A stretch of DNA of 64,000 bases from Agarophyton chilense. Taxonomy: Eukaryota; Rhodophyta; Florideophyceae; Gracilariales; Gracilariaceae. This document shows, one piece after another, positions 12,643 to 21,930 of the stretch. Each line of letters opens with the position of its first letter. Within the stretch, counting starts at the first letter, position 1. Below the pieces are notes generated by a model. That model ran no database searches. It saw only the letters and a list, made by a program, of their open reading frames with translations, and was not told the DNA's origin. Made by a program: the position numbers and the translations under genes. The stretch is taken from contig JARGXX010000080.1 in assembly GCA_030374765.1 (NCBI GenBank), positions 1,302,001-1,366,000 on the forward strand, written 5' to 3'.

Positions 12643-15600
12643 TTGGGAGTCTCCCCTGCGGGAGGGGCGTCTTCTAAGCCGGAGTTGAAGACGCCCGAGG
12701 CACTCCAGCTTCGCTCCCCAGCTGTGACTATCCTTTCAAGGAGAACGGCTGACACCGACGTTAACTCGGGATACTTTAGTGTCCTCCGTCGCCCGTGGAT
12801 ACGGTCCCGTAATCTCCGTATTCCGGATCGAGTTATGGTAATGGCCAAGCGGAATTATAAGGTATTCGCCGACTTCGGCCTGTCCAACCAGTTTATGGTT
12901 CGTCAAATATCTGTCCTGGATACAGGAGCCGCTCCTAACTTAATTCATGTTGAATTGTTACCCCCGCTGCTCCGGGTCCAAGTTCGTACTGGTCCACGTT
13001 TGGATATCGCCGATGCGAACAACAACCCGCTACGGACACTGGGTACAATTTCCCTCATGGTGAGGTTAGGCTCCTATCTCGTTCAGCTAGAGTTTATTGT
13101 ATGCAAGTCACTTGCAGCACCAGTCATACTGGGTTGTGACTTTTGCAACCGCTTCGTGGAAGCCATCCGTCCTCGGAATAGAACTGTGGAACTCGAAGAC
13201 GGGTCTACGATCCCAATCGTTCGTAAACCCTTACAGGGAGCAGCGCGAACACGCGTTCCTCTCCCTGTCGCGCAGGAATCTGTGAAGAAGGACCCGTTGT
13301 CTACACGGGTAAAGGTTGCGAAGTCAGTGGCTATCCCGCCAGAAACCCAGGTTTGGGTCACAGTTGTTACCAAGAAAATTGGTGTGCATGTGGTACAACC
13401 GAACCCGTCTCTGTATACGCGGCGTCAACTCGCCCTTGCGAATGGGGTTGTCTCCGTGAAACCGGATAAACCTTTCAAGGTTTTGGTAGCCAACTTTGGA
13501 AAGACAAAGCAGCATTTGGTCAAACACCAGATCCTGGGTTCTGTTCTTCCACACCCGCATGCGGTCGTACCTACAAAGATCTCTATCGCAGGGGTCCTTG
13601 TTGTGGCGGACCCTAAGGAGGGGGAGGACACTGCCGAAATCGCGGAAGACGGTGAGCATACGACTGCAGCTCCACACGCTGAACGCTTTAAACCTCAGGA
13701 GGTTACGGCCCCTATCACAGTAGCAGACCAGACGGATCCTGTTCAGGAATTGGAGAAATGGGATCTCAACCATGTACCCGCATCTCATCGGGAAAAGCTG
13801 AGGCACATGCTTCGTAAATTTACCCCCATGTGGGATGGTTCCCTTGGAACTATTGGGATTACAGAACACCGCATCGTCTTGTTACCGAACACTCGGCCTA
13901 TTGCCCAACACCCTTACAGGGCTGGACCGAAAGCTCGGGAAGAGGAGAAATCTCAGATGGAGAAGATGCTTAAAGCGGGCGTAATTGAACCTGCCCAGTC
14001 CGCTTGGGCTTCACCAGTGGTGTTAGTTCCGAAACCGGATGGATCGTGGCGTTTCTGCATCGATTACAGACGCCTGAACGAGGTAACCATTAAGGATGTG
14101 TACCCGATCCCTCGGATGGACGAATACATCGACTCCCTTGGGAGCGCTACTGTTTTCGCTACCCTCGACGCCAATTCGGGCTACTGGCAAGTCCCTATTA
14201 GGGAGGACGATCGAGACAAAACGGCTTTCGTGTGTCATCAGGGACTTTTCCGATTCCGGAGGATGCCTTTTGGGTTGACAAATGCCCCCGCAACGTTTCA
14301 ACGGGCGATAGACATTCTGTTGGCTCCCTTCAAGTGGAGGACGTGTCTAGTGTATTTAGACGACATTATTGTCTTCTCCAACAACCTGGATGACCACCTC
14401 GAACAAGTCAGGGACGTAATGAAGATACTCCGCGACGCGGGAATCACCTTGAAACTCAAGAAGTGCGAGTTTTTCACCGATTCGGTTAAGTATCTGGGTC
14501 ATATCATCCGTCCCGGACAGCTTTCAATCGATGAAGTACGAGTGAAATCCTTGAAGGAAGCAAAACACCCGAAAACTCAAACGGAGTTGCGATCCTTCTT
14601 AGGTTTGTGTAACGTGTATCGCCGATTCGTCCCGAACTTTGCGGATATTGCCACCCCCCTCAACAGGCTCCTGACGAAGGGACAACCAGTTGAACTGGAA
14701 CCTTTTGGCGACGCGGAAGCGTCTGCCTTCACGGCACTGGTGAATGCCGTAACATCACCGCCAATCTTGGCTCTACCCAATCCTGGGCTCCCTTACGAAG
14801 TGGACACCGATGCTAGTGCAAACCAAGTAGGTTGTGCACTGTTCCAATCCTCTGAGGATGGTGAACGTCACCCTATCGGGTACTGGTCACGTTCCCTGAA
14901 TGTTCATGAAAGGAACTACTCGGTCTCCGAGAAAGAATGTTTAGCCGTTGTGTGGGCCTTAGCCACACTTCGCCCCTATCTGATGGGTACTCGTTTCAAA
15001 GTCCATACGGACCACGCATGCTTGCGTTGGCTCCTGGAGATCTCCGAACCCTCGGGCCGCCTTATGCGCTGGCGTCTCCGACTGTCGGAATTCGACTTTG
15101 AGATCCTGTACAAGAAAGGGAAGATGAACACTCAGGCTGATGCACTATCCCGCTTGGGAACCACAGCGGAAACGGAACCCTACGAGGACGATGACATCCC
15201 ATGTTTTATGGTATCGGACCTCGAGGGAGGAGCTCAACCGCTGACGGATGATGTTTGTGACGATATACTCGTCCACGAGAGTCTGGATTCGCCGACCCGC
15301 TCTTTTATACCTATCTCTCCAGAGGAGATGATACGCAAGCAACAGCTCGACCCATTCTGTACACGGATTCGGGATCGCCTCAACGGAGGTTTTCAGTTAG
15401 CTTTCGAGGACGACGATCAGGGTTACCTAATCAGGACCGTTGGACCTCGCCCAAGGATAGTGGTGCCGCACGCCCTACAACAGAGGGTATTACACCTCAC
15501 TCACTATGTGAAGGTTGGCGCCGACCCCGGGGGAAGAAAACTGTACCTCACGTTGAGAAGGGACTTTTACTGGCCGGCATTGGCATTCGATTGTTACGCC

Positions 15601-17169
15601 GTCAGACGGGCCTGTGCCAATTGCGCCAAGAATGACGTCAAACTTCGGAAGCACTCTAAGAAGTTGATGCTGTTCCCGGCACGGGCTCCACTCGAATTCG
15701 TGGCCATAGACATCCTAGGGGAGTTTATCAGGATGCCCCGAGGTCATCGGTATCTGCTTGTCATTTCTGACAGATTCTCTAAGCTAACGAGAACTGTGCC
15801 GCTGAAGCGGATCACCGCCGCTACCGTCGCGCAAGCGTTCGTGACCCATTGGGTGTTCGTATATGGACCGCCGGTGCAGTTGTTATCCGACAACGGAGGG
15901 CAATTCGCATCAAAGTTCTTTCAGGATGTATGTCGAATCCTTGATGTAAGGAATTTATTTGTTACTACGTATCACCCTCAGGGGAATGGCCAGGTGGAGA
16001 GGTTTAACCGCACGATACTCAACGCTTTGAGATCGTATGTTGCGGATCACCCCAAAAATTGGGACTTGTACACAGACGCTATCACGTATGCATATAACAC
16101 CCAGGTACATCGGGTTACATCGTTATCCCCATTCGAACTGGTACTGTCGAGGACACCGCCGCCGGTCGCCATCGAGGCTCAACCGACGCTGTCGACGTAC
16201 CCGTCACCGGTATTGTACCGAGAAGCCTGGAAGGAGTGGCTTACGAAGATGGTGCCGATAGCCCGGAAAGCAATGGACAAAGCTCAACGCGCCTACAAGA
16301 AGGAATTTGACAATCGGGTTCGCAAACCTCTACCTCAGGTGGAGCCCGACGACTTCATCTTCCTTCGAAAGGAATACTACAATCCTGAAAAGGAACGTAG
16401 GCACAAGCTTTCCCCAATTGTGGACGGACCCTATCGTGTGGTTTCTGTTGACCCGGACACGGTGGTATTGGATATCGCTAACCGCCACGAACGGATCTCC
16501 AGGAACCGCATCACACGAGCGCCCAACCCAAATGTGGAAGTGGTGTCGGCACCAACGCCCTCCACAGGGAACGATTCAACGGAAGTTAACCCGTCAGGCG
16601 GAGATTCGAACACCCGCCCCGTTATACTTCCGCACCCGGAACGTGGTTTAACCGACCTACCGGAAGCTTCGGATACTCCCGAACCTGGGCCCGCTCCCTC
16701 AAGGGCCCAGTCAACGAACTCTTACAGAGTTACTCCCCCACCGGAGGTAATCAAGCCTCCTGGCTCTCCGCCTAAGGAGGGAGAGGAGGACTTAGTTCCT
16801 TCGCAGGACGATGTTTCGGCGTCAGCCAGTCGCCCTAACAGGGAATCTAGTTCTCACAGTGAGACGGCGAGTCCGACCGAGCCGGCGACAGAGAAGTCAC
16901 AACCCCAGCGTATGGGTAGCGACATCACCGCCGACCCAGCCGAGCACGACGTCAGAAAAGATGACGAAACCCCGCCTAGGGAGAGTCGCGTGGAGAACTC
17001 CGCACCCGGAACGCCTACAGAGCCGACGATCACCCGCCGCCGCGGAAGAGACACTGAGGTGTCGCACACTCAAACCCCGCTTTTTCGGGAAGGAGCTGTG
17101 TCAGCGGACCCGCACGGGGAAGATCTCGACGACGAGGTTGACCAAATTTGGCTCTCCGTTATGGAATAG
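12643..17169 (+). CDS. Pol polyprotein of element 2 (protease, RT, RNase H, integrase)
   Basis: This open frame of 1508 codons has all Ty3 enzymatic parts in order. An aspartic-protease motif LDTGAAPN lies near residue 91. Reverse transcriptase spans about 440-640 with YRRLN and the catalytic box LVYLDDIIVF near residue 570. RNase H spans about 710-840 with DTDAS near 720 and TDHACLRW. The integrase has a His/Cys zinc region (HLTHYVK...CANCAKN) near 945-1000 and a D-D-E core starting FVAIDILGE near 1020, with LLSDNGGQF near 1085. The C-terminal 250 residues are Pro/Ser/Glu-rich and unlike known domains. The protease-RT-RH-IN order is diagnostic of Ty3/Gypsy. Confidence 0.95.
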   Translation: MGVSPAGGASSKPELKTPEALQLRSPAVTILSRRTADTDVNSGYFSVLRRPWIRSRNLRIPDRVMVMAKRNYKVFADFGLSNQFMVRQISVLDTGAAPNLIHVELLPPLLRVQVRTGPRLDIADANNNPLRTLGTISLMVRLGSYLVQLEFIVCKSLAAPVILGCDFCNRFVEAIRPRNRTVELEDGSTIPIVRKPLQGAARTRVPLPVAQESVKKDPLSTRVKVAKSVAIPPETQVWVTVVTKKIGVHVVQPNPSLYTRRQLALANGVVSVKPDKPFKVLVANFGKTKQHLVKHQILGSVLPHPHAVVPTKISIAGVLVVADPKEGEDTAEIAEDGEHTTAAPHAERFKPQEVTAPITVADQTDPVQELEKWDLNHVPASHREKLRHMLRKFTPMWDGSLGTIGITEHRIVLLPNTRPIAQHPYRAGPKAREEEKSQMEKMLKAGVIEPAQSAWASPVVLVPKPDGSWRFCIDYRRLNEVTIKDVYPIPRMDEYIDSLGSATVFATLDANSGYWQVPIREDDRDKTAFVCHQGLFRFRRMPFGLTNAPATFQRAIDILLAPFKWRTCLVYLDDIIVFSNNLDDHLEQVRDVMKILRDAGITLKLKKCEFFTDSVKYLGHIIRPGQLSIDEVRVKSLKEAKHPKTQTELRSFLGLCNVYRRFVPNFADIATPLNRLLTKGQPVELEPFGDAEASAFTALVNAVTSPPILALPNPGLPYEVDTDASANQVGCALFQSSEDGERHPIGYWSRSLNVHERNYSVSEKECLAVVWALATLRPYLMGTRFKVHTDHACLRWLLEISEPSGRLMRWRLRLSEFDFEILYKKGKMNTQADALSRLGTTAETEPYEDDDIPCFMVSDLEGGAQPLTDDVCDDILVHESLDSPTRSFIPISPEEMIRKQQLDPFCTRIRDRLNGGFQLAFEDDDQGYLIRTVGPRPRIVVPHALQQRVLHLTHYVKVGADPGGRKLYLTLRRDFYWPALAFDCYAVRRACANCAKNDVKLRKHSKKLMLFPARAPLEFVAIDILGEFIRMPRGHRYLLVISDRFSKLTRTVPLKRITAATVAQAFVTHWVFVYGPPVQLLSDNGGQFASKFFQDVCRILDVRNLFVTTYHPQGNGQVERFNRTILNALRSYVADHPKNWDLYTDAITYAYNTQVHRVTSLSPFELVLSRTPPPVAIEAQPTLSTYPSPVLYREAWKEWLTKMVPIARKAMDKAQRAYKKEFDNRVRKPLPQVEPDDFIFLRKEYYNPEKERRHKLSPIVDGPYRVVSVDPDTVVLDIANRHERISRNRITRAPNPNVEVVSAPTPSTGNDSTEVNPSGGDSNTRPVILPHPERGLTDLPEASDTPEPGPAPSRAQSTNSYRVTPPPEVIKPPGSPPKEGEEDLVPSQDDVSASASRPNRESSSHSETASPTEPATEKSQPQRMGSDITADPAEHDVRKDDETPPRESRVENSAPGTPTEPTITRRRGRDTEVSHTQTPLFREGAVSADPHGEDLDDEVDQIWLSVME

Positions 17170-17673
17170 GAATAGGAACTCCTATGGAGACACTGGAACC
17201 CTCAGGAATGGGAAAGAAATGAGTGAGACCCGTCGGGGACAGCTCAGGAGAGTGCTAGCGCGTGTCGGAAGAGCCACCTCACATCCGCTTGCGTAGTGGT
17301 AACCGGCGCCTGCGCATTTATGTGGCACACGTCGAATGGCACCGAGCCAATCAAAAGGCTCTGACGACCAACCGTCGCGCAAACCGCCTCCGTCGCACGG
17401 CGCGTTGCACAAGAGCAACCTTCGTCCCCGTAGCTCGGGTTGACGTTGAAGTCTTACCCCCCTGAGATTGAAGACGCTGCCGCGTCGCTGTTTCTCAACC
17501 GTCACGAAATCTAAGAACACCGTTGTTATCGGGAAGATCTCAGCTTTAAGAGGAACCCAAACTGAGCCGTTTTGACTCCGTAAACGGAAGTTACAACGTA
17601 GCCCACAGGCCACTCGGCGCCGTTTGGACGAAGTGCTGAGACCCGCTCGCAACACGGAAAAGAACCCACCGGG

Positions 17674-17964
17674 GTGTGTCTAGACCCTACGTTGACACCC
17701 TCAAGGGAACTAGAGCGTTCCAAGATGGAAGAGAAGCCCGAACAGGGAAAAGTGTACCCGCAGGAATTCGTTATCGATCGCATCGTGCGTCACATCTACA
17801 CCCCCGAGGGAGAAGTTCGCTACCAAGTCCGATGGTACGGATTCTCGCCTGAGGAGGAAACAGTGGAACCCATTGAGCACCTTCCGAGGTCTAAGGTTTT
17901 ATCCTATCACCGACGCGCTCGGGTAACCTTGCCTCCAAATCTGGATCGTGCCCAAGTCGGGTAA
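17674..17964 (+). CDS. Chromodomain part of element 2
   Basis: This 97-codon frame lies about 500 bp beyond the pol frame. It carries a chromodomain-like core: VIDRIVRHIYTPEG, then YQVRWYGFSPEEETVEP and the end LPRSKVLSYHRR. Chromodomains normally sit at the integrase C-terminus of chromoviruses and steer insertion toward modified histones. The same core, with the LPRSKV.SY ending, closes the long frame of element 3, which supports it as a true part of this lineage. Whether it is made as part of a longer product is not shown by the sequence. Confidence 0.75.
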   Translation: MCLDPTLTPSRELERSKMEEKPEQGKVYPQEFVIDRIVRHIYTPEGEVRYQVRWYGFSPEEETVEPIEHLPRSKVLSYHRRARVTLPPNLDRAQVG

Positions 17965-18138
17965 ACCACCACGGGAACTGGTGTGGATGCGACCTCGAAG
18001 TGAGGAAGATGTTGGACCTCTGAAGAGGAATTGAGGAGAGTATCCCGAAGAACACGTATTGAGAGGGAATGTCTACTGGCCCTCGGCCTAGCGCCGTTAA
18101 CCGGGGAACACAACACCGGTTATCGGGACAGTTTATAA

Positions 18139-18300
18139 TGAAAAAGGAAAAGAAGACCCACGAAGTGGAGAAGAAGATTAAGAAGAAGATTGGACCCTAG
18201 GAAGGGAAGAAGATGAAGAAGAAGATGAAGAAGATCCTAAGAAGGAAGAAGAAGGGAAGTAGAAGTTAAGATCCTAGGAAGGAAGACGAAAGGAAGTTAT
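18139..18300 (+). repeat. Purine-rich (GAAGAA) tract in element 2
   Basis: About 160 bp are almost entirely A and G, with repeated AAGAAGA units and two copies of the string GATCCTA.GAAGG. The tract lies between the chromodomain part and the end of the antisense frame. On the opposite strand it is a pyrimidine-rich trailer just behind that frame's stop. It could act as an internal polypurine primer or in transcript ending; both are guesses. Confidence 0.7.
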
Positions 18301-18363
18301 GCAAATATCAGAAGTTTACTATTGTCGCCAAGCTATGGACTCCACAATTGACCGAAGGCGGAA

Positions 18364-20259
18364 CTACGGAAAGCCCAAGGAGGGACCCGCCCCACCGTTG
18401 GGATTCTGACCCTGATGGTACGCCGAGGCGAAAGCCAACATCTGGCTCACATCCGTCATACCCGGGGGAATCGGAATGCCTGCGTTCACGAGGCCTTGTC
18501 GCACACTATCCGCTTGCGGAGTGGCAACCGGCGCCTGCGCAAGGGTGTTCACACCCCACCCGGGGGGAGCAGATGGACCGCCACCGGATGCATTCGCCGC
18601 CGCAGCTGAGGTCGTTCCCACTGGTTGGAAGGGTGCAGATGGCTCCACAGGAAGTACTCCACTAGGAGCTGGCATGTCGTTATCCAACGCTGGATCGTCC
18701 AGGTCTACTGGAGGCTCGTACTCGTAATCGTCGGTATAAATGAACCCCGTCGGGTGTCCCACGGGCATCGGTCGAGGCGAGTCCATCAGCGCCCGTGCTT
18801 GCGCCGCGCTGATGCGAACCCCTTCGAAGGGATTGTAATAGACCCAGTTACCGGAGCCCGGATCGTACCGGCCAGGAGACTTGTCTCGCGCGGATCCTTC
18901 CCCTGCGGGCTGATTTGCCACTGGAACTCGATCCCATTGGGTGTTGTCGATCACGTCCAAGATTGGATACAGGTTCTGCACGTTGCTGGCCGAACCCAAC
19001 GCTGGGACAAGGTCGATCTGACGCATGATGGTCCGTAGCATCGGAGGAATATGCCAGATACGGAAATGGTCATGAGCATCCCAGAGGAGGTGCGCCGCTA
19101 CGCGGGCTTCCCACTCGGCTGCAACGAGGGCCCAGTATCCCGAGTTCGGGTCGTGCATCAAACGAGACCCGATATAGTAGATGCATGGGGGCAGTTCAGC
19201 AAAGCACCCTCGGGGGACCTCGACCCTACTCCACCAAGCTGGAAGGGGCACGAATCGCCCAACCTTCGCCGTGTTACGGATACGCTCCAGTTCCACGTGA
19301 GGATACGGGACAAGGAACCCGAAACGGGAGCGCGAGCGGCGCTCGAAGCGCACGCGTCGATCGAACCCATATTGGGTAAACCGCCGTTGAAGGTACCTGA
19401 ATTCAGCCCGAAGGATGGAACGACTCCATTGGAGCATATCTTCTCGGAGAGGAAAACCCGGTCCGCGGAACTCGGCTTCGGGAAAAGCTGCCAGGTTATC
19501 CCCGTAGGAGACCTCACCGTACGTGCGGTAATAGGCGACATCGAACCCGTACTCCGGGGGAACCAGATGGTCAAAGCGTGACCTCTCCAGTCGCTGGTAG
19601 GCCAGAGCCGCCATCGCTGCACGCGCCTTGTCCAGGGACTCCCCGCGACTGCGGTATAGATACTGAGGCTCTATGGCTACCCGCGCCCTCCAATCGGGAG
19701 AACGTACAACCTCGACAGGTAGGCCACCCGGCAATAAGCCGTCCTCCACGTAGGAGTCGATGAGCTCATCGTCGCAAACCGCTGCCGGATGGAACCACGG
19801 AGCGCGGGAATATATCACCGGATCGGTAAGCGGACTCCACCTTCGAAAGGATTCGTTTGAGATCCAACCTCTGGAGTTTGCTACCAAGGGCATCGCATGA
19901 GCGGAGTTCCACGCCACCGCGTTAATGTCCAAATCCTCCTGAGGATGTCGGTTGACCGCCGAGGCGGAAGGTTCGGTACCTGACGGAGCCGCATCCAAAC
20001 CGGAGAAATATCCACCCTGCTGGGGAGCTTCGTTGTCCGCCGGCGCGGAGGCCGATGGCCCCGAGAGTGGGTTGAGGACGTATGGGTTCATTCCCTTGAG
20101 AGGGCTAGTCGAGAACGCTGTTGCGAGAAGTTGCTTATCGCCGAAAGTCGGAGGAGTAGAAGAAAGTTGTACCGATGTGCCGGTTTTGTGGCGATCCTCA
20201 GAAGTGGTGAAGGACCCTATTGGGAAAGAAGTATGTATAGTGATCGGAAAGTTAGACAC
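18364..20259 (-). CDS. Antisense 631-residue open frame in element 2, unknown function
   Basis: A frame of 631 codons without a stop lies on the strand opposite to gag and pol, between the chromodomain and the 3' LTR. The predicted product has a Ser/Thr/Pro-rich N-terminus (to about residue 130). A charged, aromatic middle follows (about 130-440), rich in Arg, Tyr and Trp, with runs such as RRVRFERRSRSRFGF. The C-terminus is Pro/Gly/Ala-rich (about 480-631). I recognise no domain. The middle looks like a folded protein rather than a chance frame. Long antisense frames at this place are known in some plant Ty3 elements, so a real accessory gene is plausible. The matching sense strand has no long frame there. 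Confidence 0.6.
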   Translation of the reverse strand: MSNFPITIHTSFPIGSFTTSEDRHKTGTSVQLSSTPPTFGDKQLLATAFSTSPLKGMNPYVLNPLSGPSASAPADNEAPQQGGYFSGLDAAPSGTEPSASAVNRHPQEDLDINAVAWNSAHAMPLVANSRGWISNESFRRWSPLTDPVIYSRAPWFHPAAVCDDELIDSYVEDGLLPGGLPVEVVRSPDWRARVAIEPQYLYRSRGESLDKARAAMAALAYQRLERSRFDHLVPPEYGFDVAYYRTYGEVSYGDNLAAFPEAEFRGPGFPLREDMLQWSRSILRAEFRYLQRRFTQYGFDRRVRFERRSRSRFGFLVPYPHVELERIRNTAKVGRFVPLPAWWSRVEVPRGCFAELPPCIYYIGSRLMHDPNSGYWALVAAEWEARVAAHLLWDAHDHFRIWHIPPMLRTIMRQIDLVPALGSASNVQNLYPILDVIDNTQWDRVPVANQPAGEGSARDKSPGRYDPGSGNWVYYNPFEGVRISAAQARALMDSPRPMPVGHPTGFIYTDDYEYEPPVDLDDPALDNDMPAPSGVLPVEPSAPFQPVGTTSAAAANASGGGPSAPPGWGVNTLAQAPVATPQADSVRQGLVNAGIPIPPGMTDVSQMLAFASAYHQGQNPNGGAGPSLGFP

Positions 20260-20288
20260 CCGCGGCTCGGAATGTTCTTCCTCGTCTT

Positions 20289-20301
20289 AAGGAGGGGGAG
20301 A
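20289..20301 (+). other. Polypurine tract of element 2
   Basis: AAGGAGGGGGAGA abuts the 3' LTR start at 20302. It is the expected plus-strand priming site. Elements 1 and 3 have G5 purine runs in the same place. Confidence 0.8.
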
Positions 20302-21216
20302 TGTAGAGCAACGCCCAGTTAGGGGATACTTGAAGATGCAACTCATAGAATGAGGATTGAACCCTCCGAGGGTTATGACTATGATCCCCTCTAAGGTGTG
20401 CTGAGGTGGCACTGTTTTCTGGTTAGAATTCGCCTATAAGGGAAAATTCGGATGGCCCATGGTTGGACTGGCCCCGTGATACACGTGGCTTAATTTTGGC
20501 ACCGATTTTCGGATATTTGTTAGAACGTTGGATTTTTGGGCCCTGACAGTTGGATCTCCACGTGTATGGCCCTGAGCAGGTGTGCACTACTGTAGAGTTT
20601 AGTTAGTGGGCCCTACTTAGGGAGATGAGATCTGACAGTCCGAAGCTCAAAGTAAATGGAAACCAAGGTTGGTCTTCGATACCTTTAGAGGTTCTTCGTC
20701 GCCATCGTTTCGGCCTTACAACCCGGAACGGGCTCTGGTTAGCAACGCCTGCGTAGGGTCACGACTCCACTTGGAGAGTGCCCACGTTTGGGTTCCGTGC
20801 AACCACCCCCTTGGGACCGCTCAGACGACCTGCGTGCACGATACCCCGTGGGGGTTCTGCTTACTTGTTGCGTGCTTTTTGTGTTTCCTTTCGAGGACAG
20901 GTTTTCGCCCCTGTATTGGGTTTCTTTTGTTGTTTCGCCCCTTTTCTGGTTCTCGGGTCCGGTGCCTGTTAGTGCCCGACCCTCGCCCCGTTTTTCCTCT
21001 TCGCTGGATTTTCCCCCATTCTTTGGGATACCTATACCCATTCCCGATCCAACGGTTTCTACCCCTCACCTCCGTCGGTACTGCCGGAATTCCCCGTGGG
21101 AGTTACACCCCACACTACGGGTGGAACGGAGGGCTCTGTCTCTGAGTCTGCCTCCCCCAGGGAGCAAGGCTTCGAACACCTTGAGAGCACTTCCCGTCGC
21201 CGGGTTTTGCTCCACA
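20302..21216 (+). repeat. 3' LTR of element 2
   Basis: This is the second copy of the 915-bp repeat, with the same ends as 9468-10382. It is followed by the target-site duplication GTTCT at 21217-21221. About four substitutions separate the two copies by eye. Confidence 0.95.
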
Positions 21217-21782
21217 GTTCTGTTTTAGATCTATGGCTGATTTTCAAACTGTGACCCTTATTAATCTTTCTGAACATAGTTACAGTGCAAGATAGAAGAA
21301 AATTATAGAGCTTAGTTTTTCCGCTTCGAAATAGGAGATAAAGTCTACGTTCTGCATTTGTATTACATCGGATGTCAACGACGAGAGAGAGCGCTTTCTA
21401 CAACTCGAATTTTTATGTTGGGCCATGGAATCTTCTTGGCATGGCGTGAATTGGTGTTTAAGCGGGCTTCGGCGAGGCAGAGTATGCTGTGGACTGTGTA
21501 AACGATTATTTACACAAGGTTGGAGACGAAAATCTTGTGTGGAAGCTTTTTGAGGAGGAGAGTTTAGAACGCTTTCAAAACAATGTGACACTCCCAGAAT
21601 GGCAGAGGTTTTCCATTTGTGCGCCGCATGTTGCGAAATGGGTTGATTTAGTGCTGCTGTCGGAGGCCCTGGACTGTTAGAGGACGAGGTCAATGCGGGG
21701 TTCGACATGGCGGAAGCCAAAACCCGAAGCAATACCAAGGTAAAAGGGGAGCTTAAGTAGAGGGAAGGAAGGTTTGCATATA
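21217..21782. other. Flank between element 2 and the Tc1 element, no gene seen
   Basis: This is 566 bp of single-copy-looking sequence with short frames on both strands. None has a recognisable domain, and a 173-codon minus-strand frame here is Ser/Pro-rich without any family signature. It is probably old repeat or intergenic DNA. Confidence 0.4.
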
Positions 21783-21788
21783 CAGTGC

Positions 21789-21910
21789 GTTTCAAAAACA
21801 TATCCCTTTACAAAAACTGCGCCAAAAAGGCATTTCACGTACTGTAGAGCACATTTCACAACAAATAAAAACCACTAAGTCAATAACACTGTTTCAAAAG
21901 TATATCCTTT
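21789..21910 (+). repeat. Left terminal double repeat of the Tc1 element
   Basis: Outer copy GTTTCAAAAACATATCCCTT (21789-21808) and inner copy GTTTCAAAAGTATATCCTTT (21891-21910) differ at few positions and flank about 80 bp of AT-rich spacer. In IR/DR elements both copies bind the paired-like N-terminus of the transposase. Confidence 0.8.
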
Positions 21911-21930
21911 ATACAATCATTCGCTCAATT

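Larger units (their letters stand above)
9468..21216 (+). mobile_element. Young, nearly whole Ty3/Gypsy chromovirus-type element (element 2)
   Basis: The element has two 915-bp LTRs, and a perfect 5-bp target-site duplication GTTCT flanks it (9463-9467 and 21217-21221). Total length is 11,749 bp. Parts in order are the 5' LTR, a primer-binding site, gag (10610-12640), pol with protease, RT, RNase H and integrase (12643-17169), a chromodomain part (17674-17964), a purine-rich tract, a 631-codon frame on the opposite strand (18364-20259), a polypurine tract and the 3' LTR. I count about four differences between the LTRs, so insertion is recent. It looks close to whole. It starts only 20 bp from the end of element 1. 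Confidence 0.96.

Noticed and set aside
10610-17169. Long frames opposite to gag and pol (e.g. 13324-13869)
   Set aside because: They are shadows of the coding strand, unlike 18364-20259 where the sense strand is not coding.
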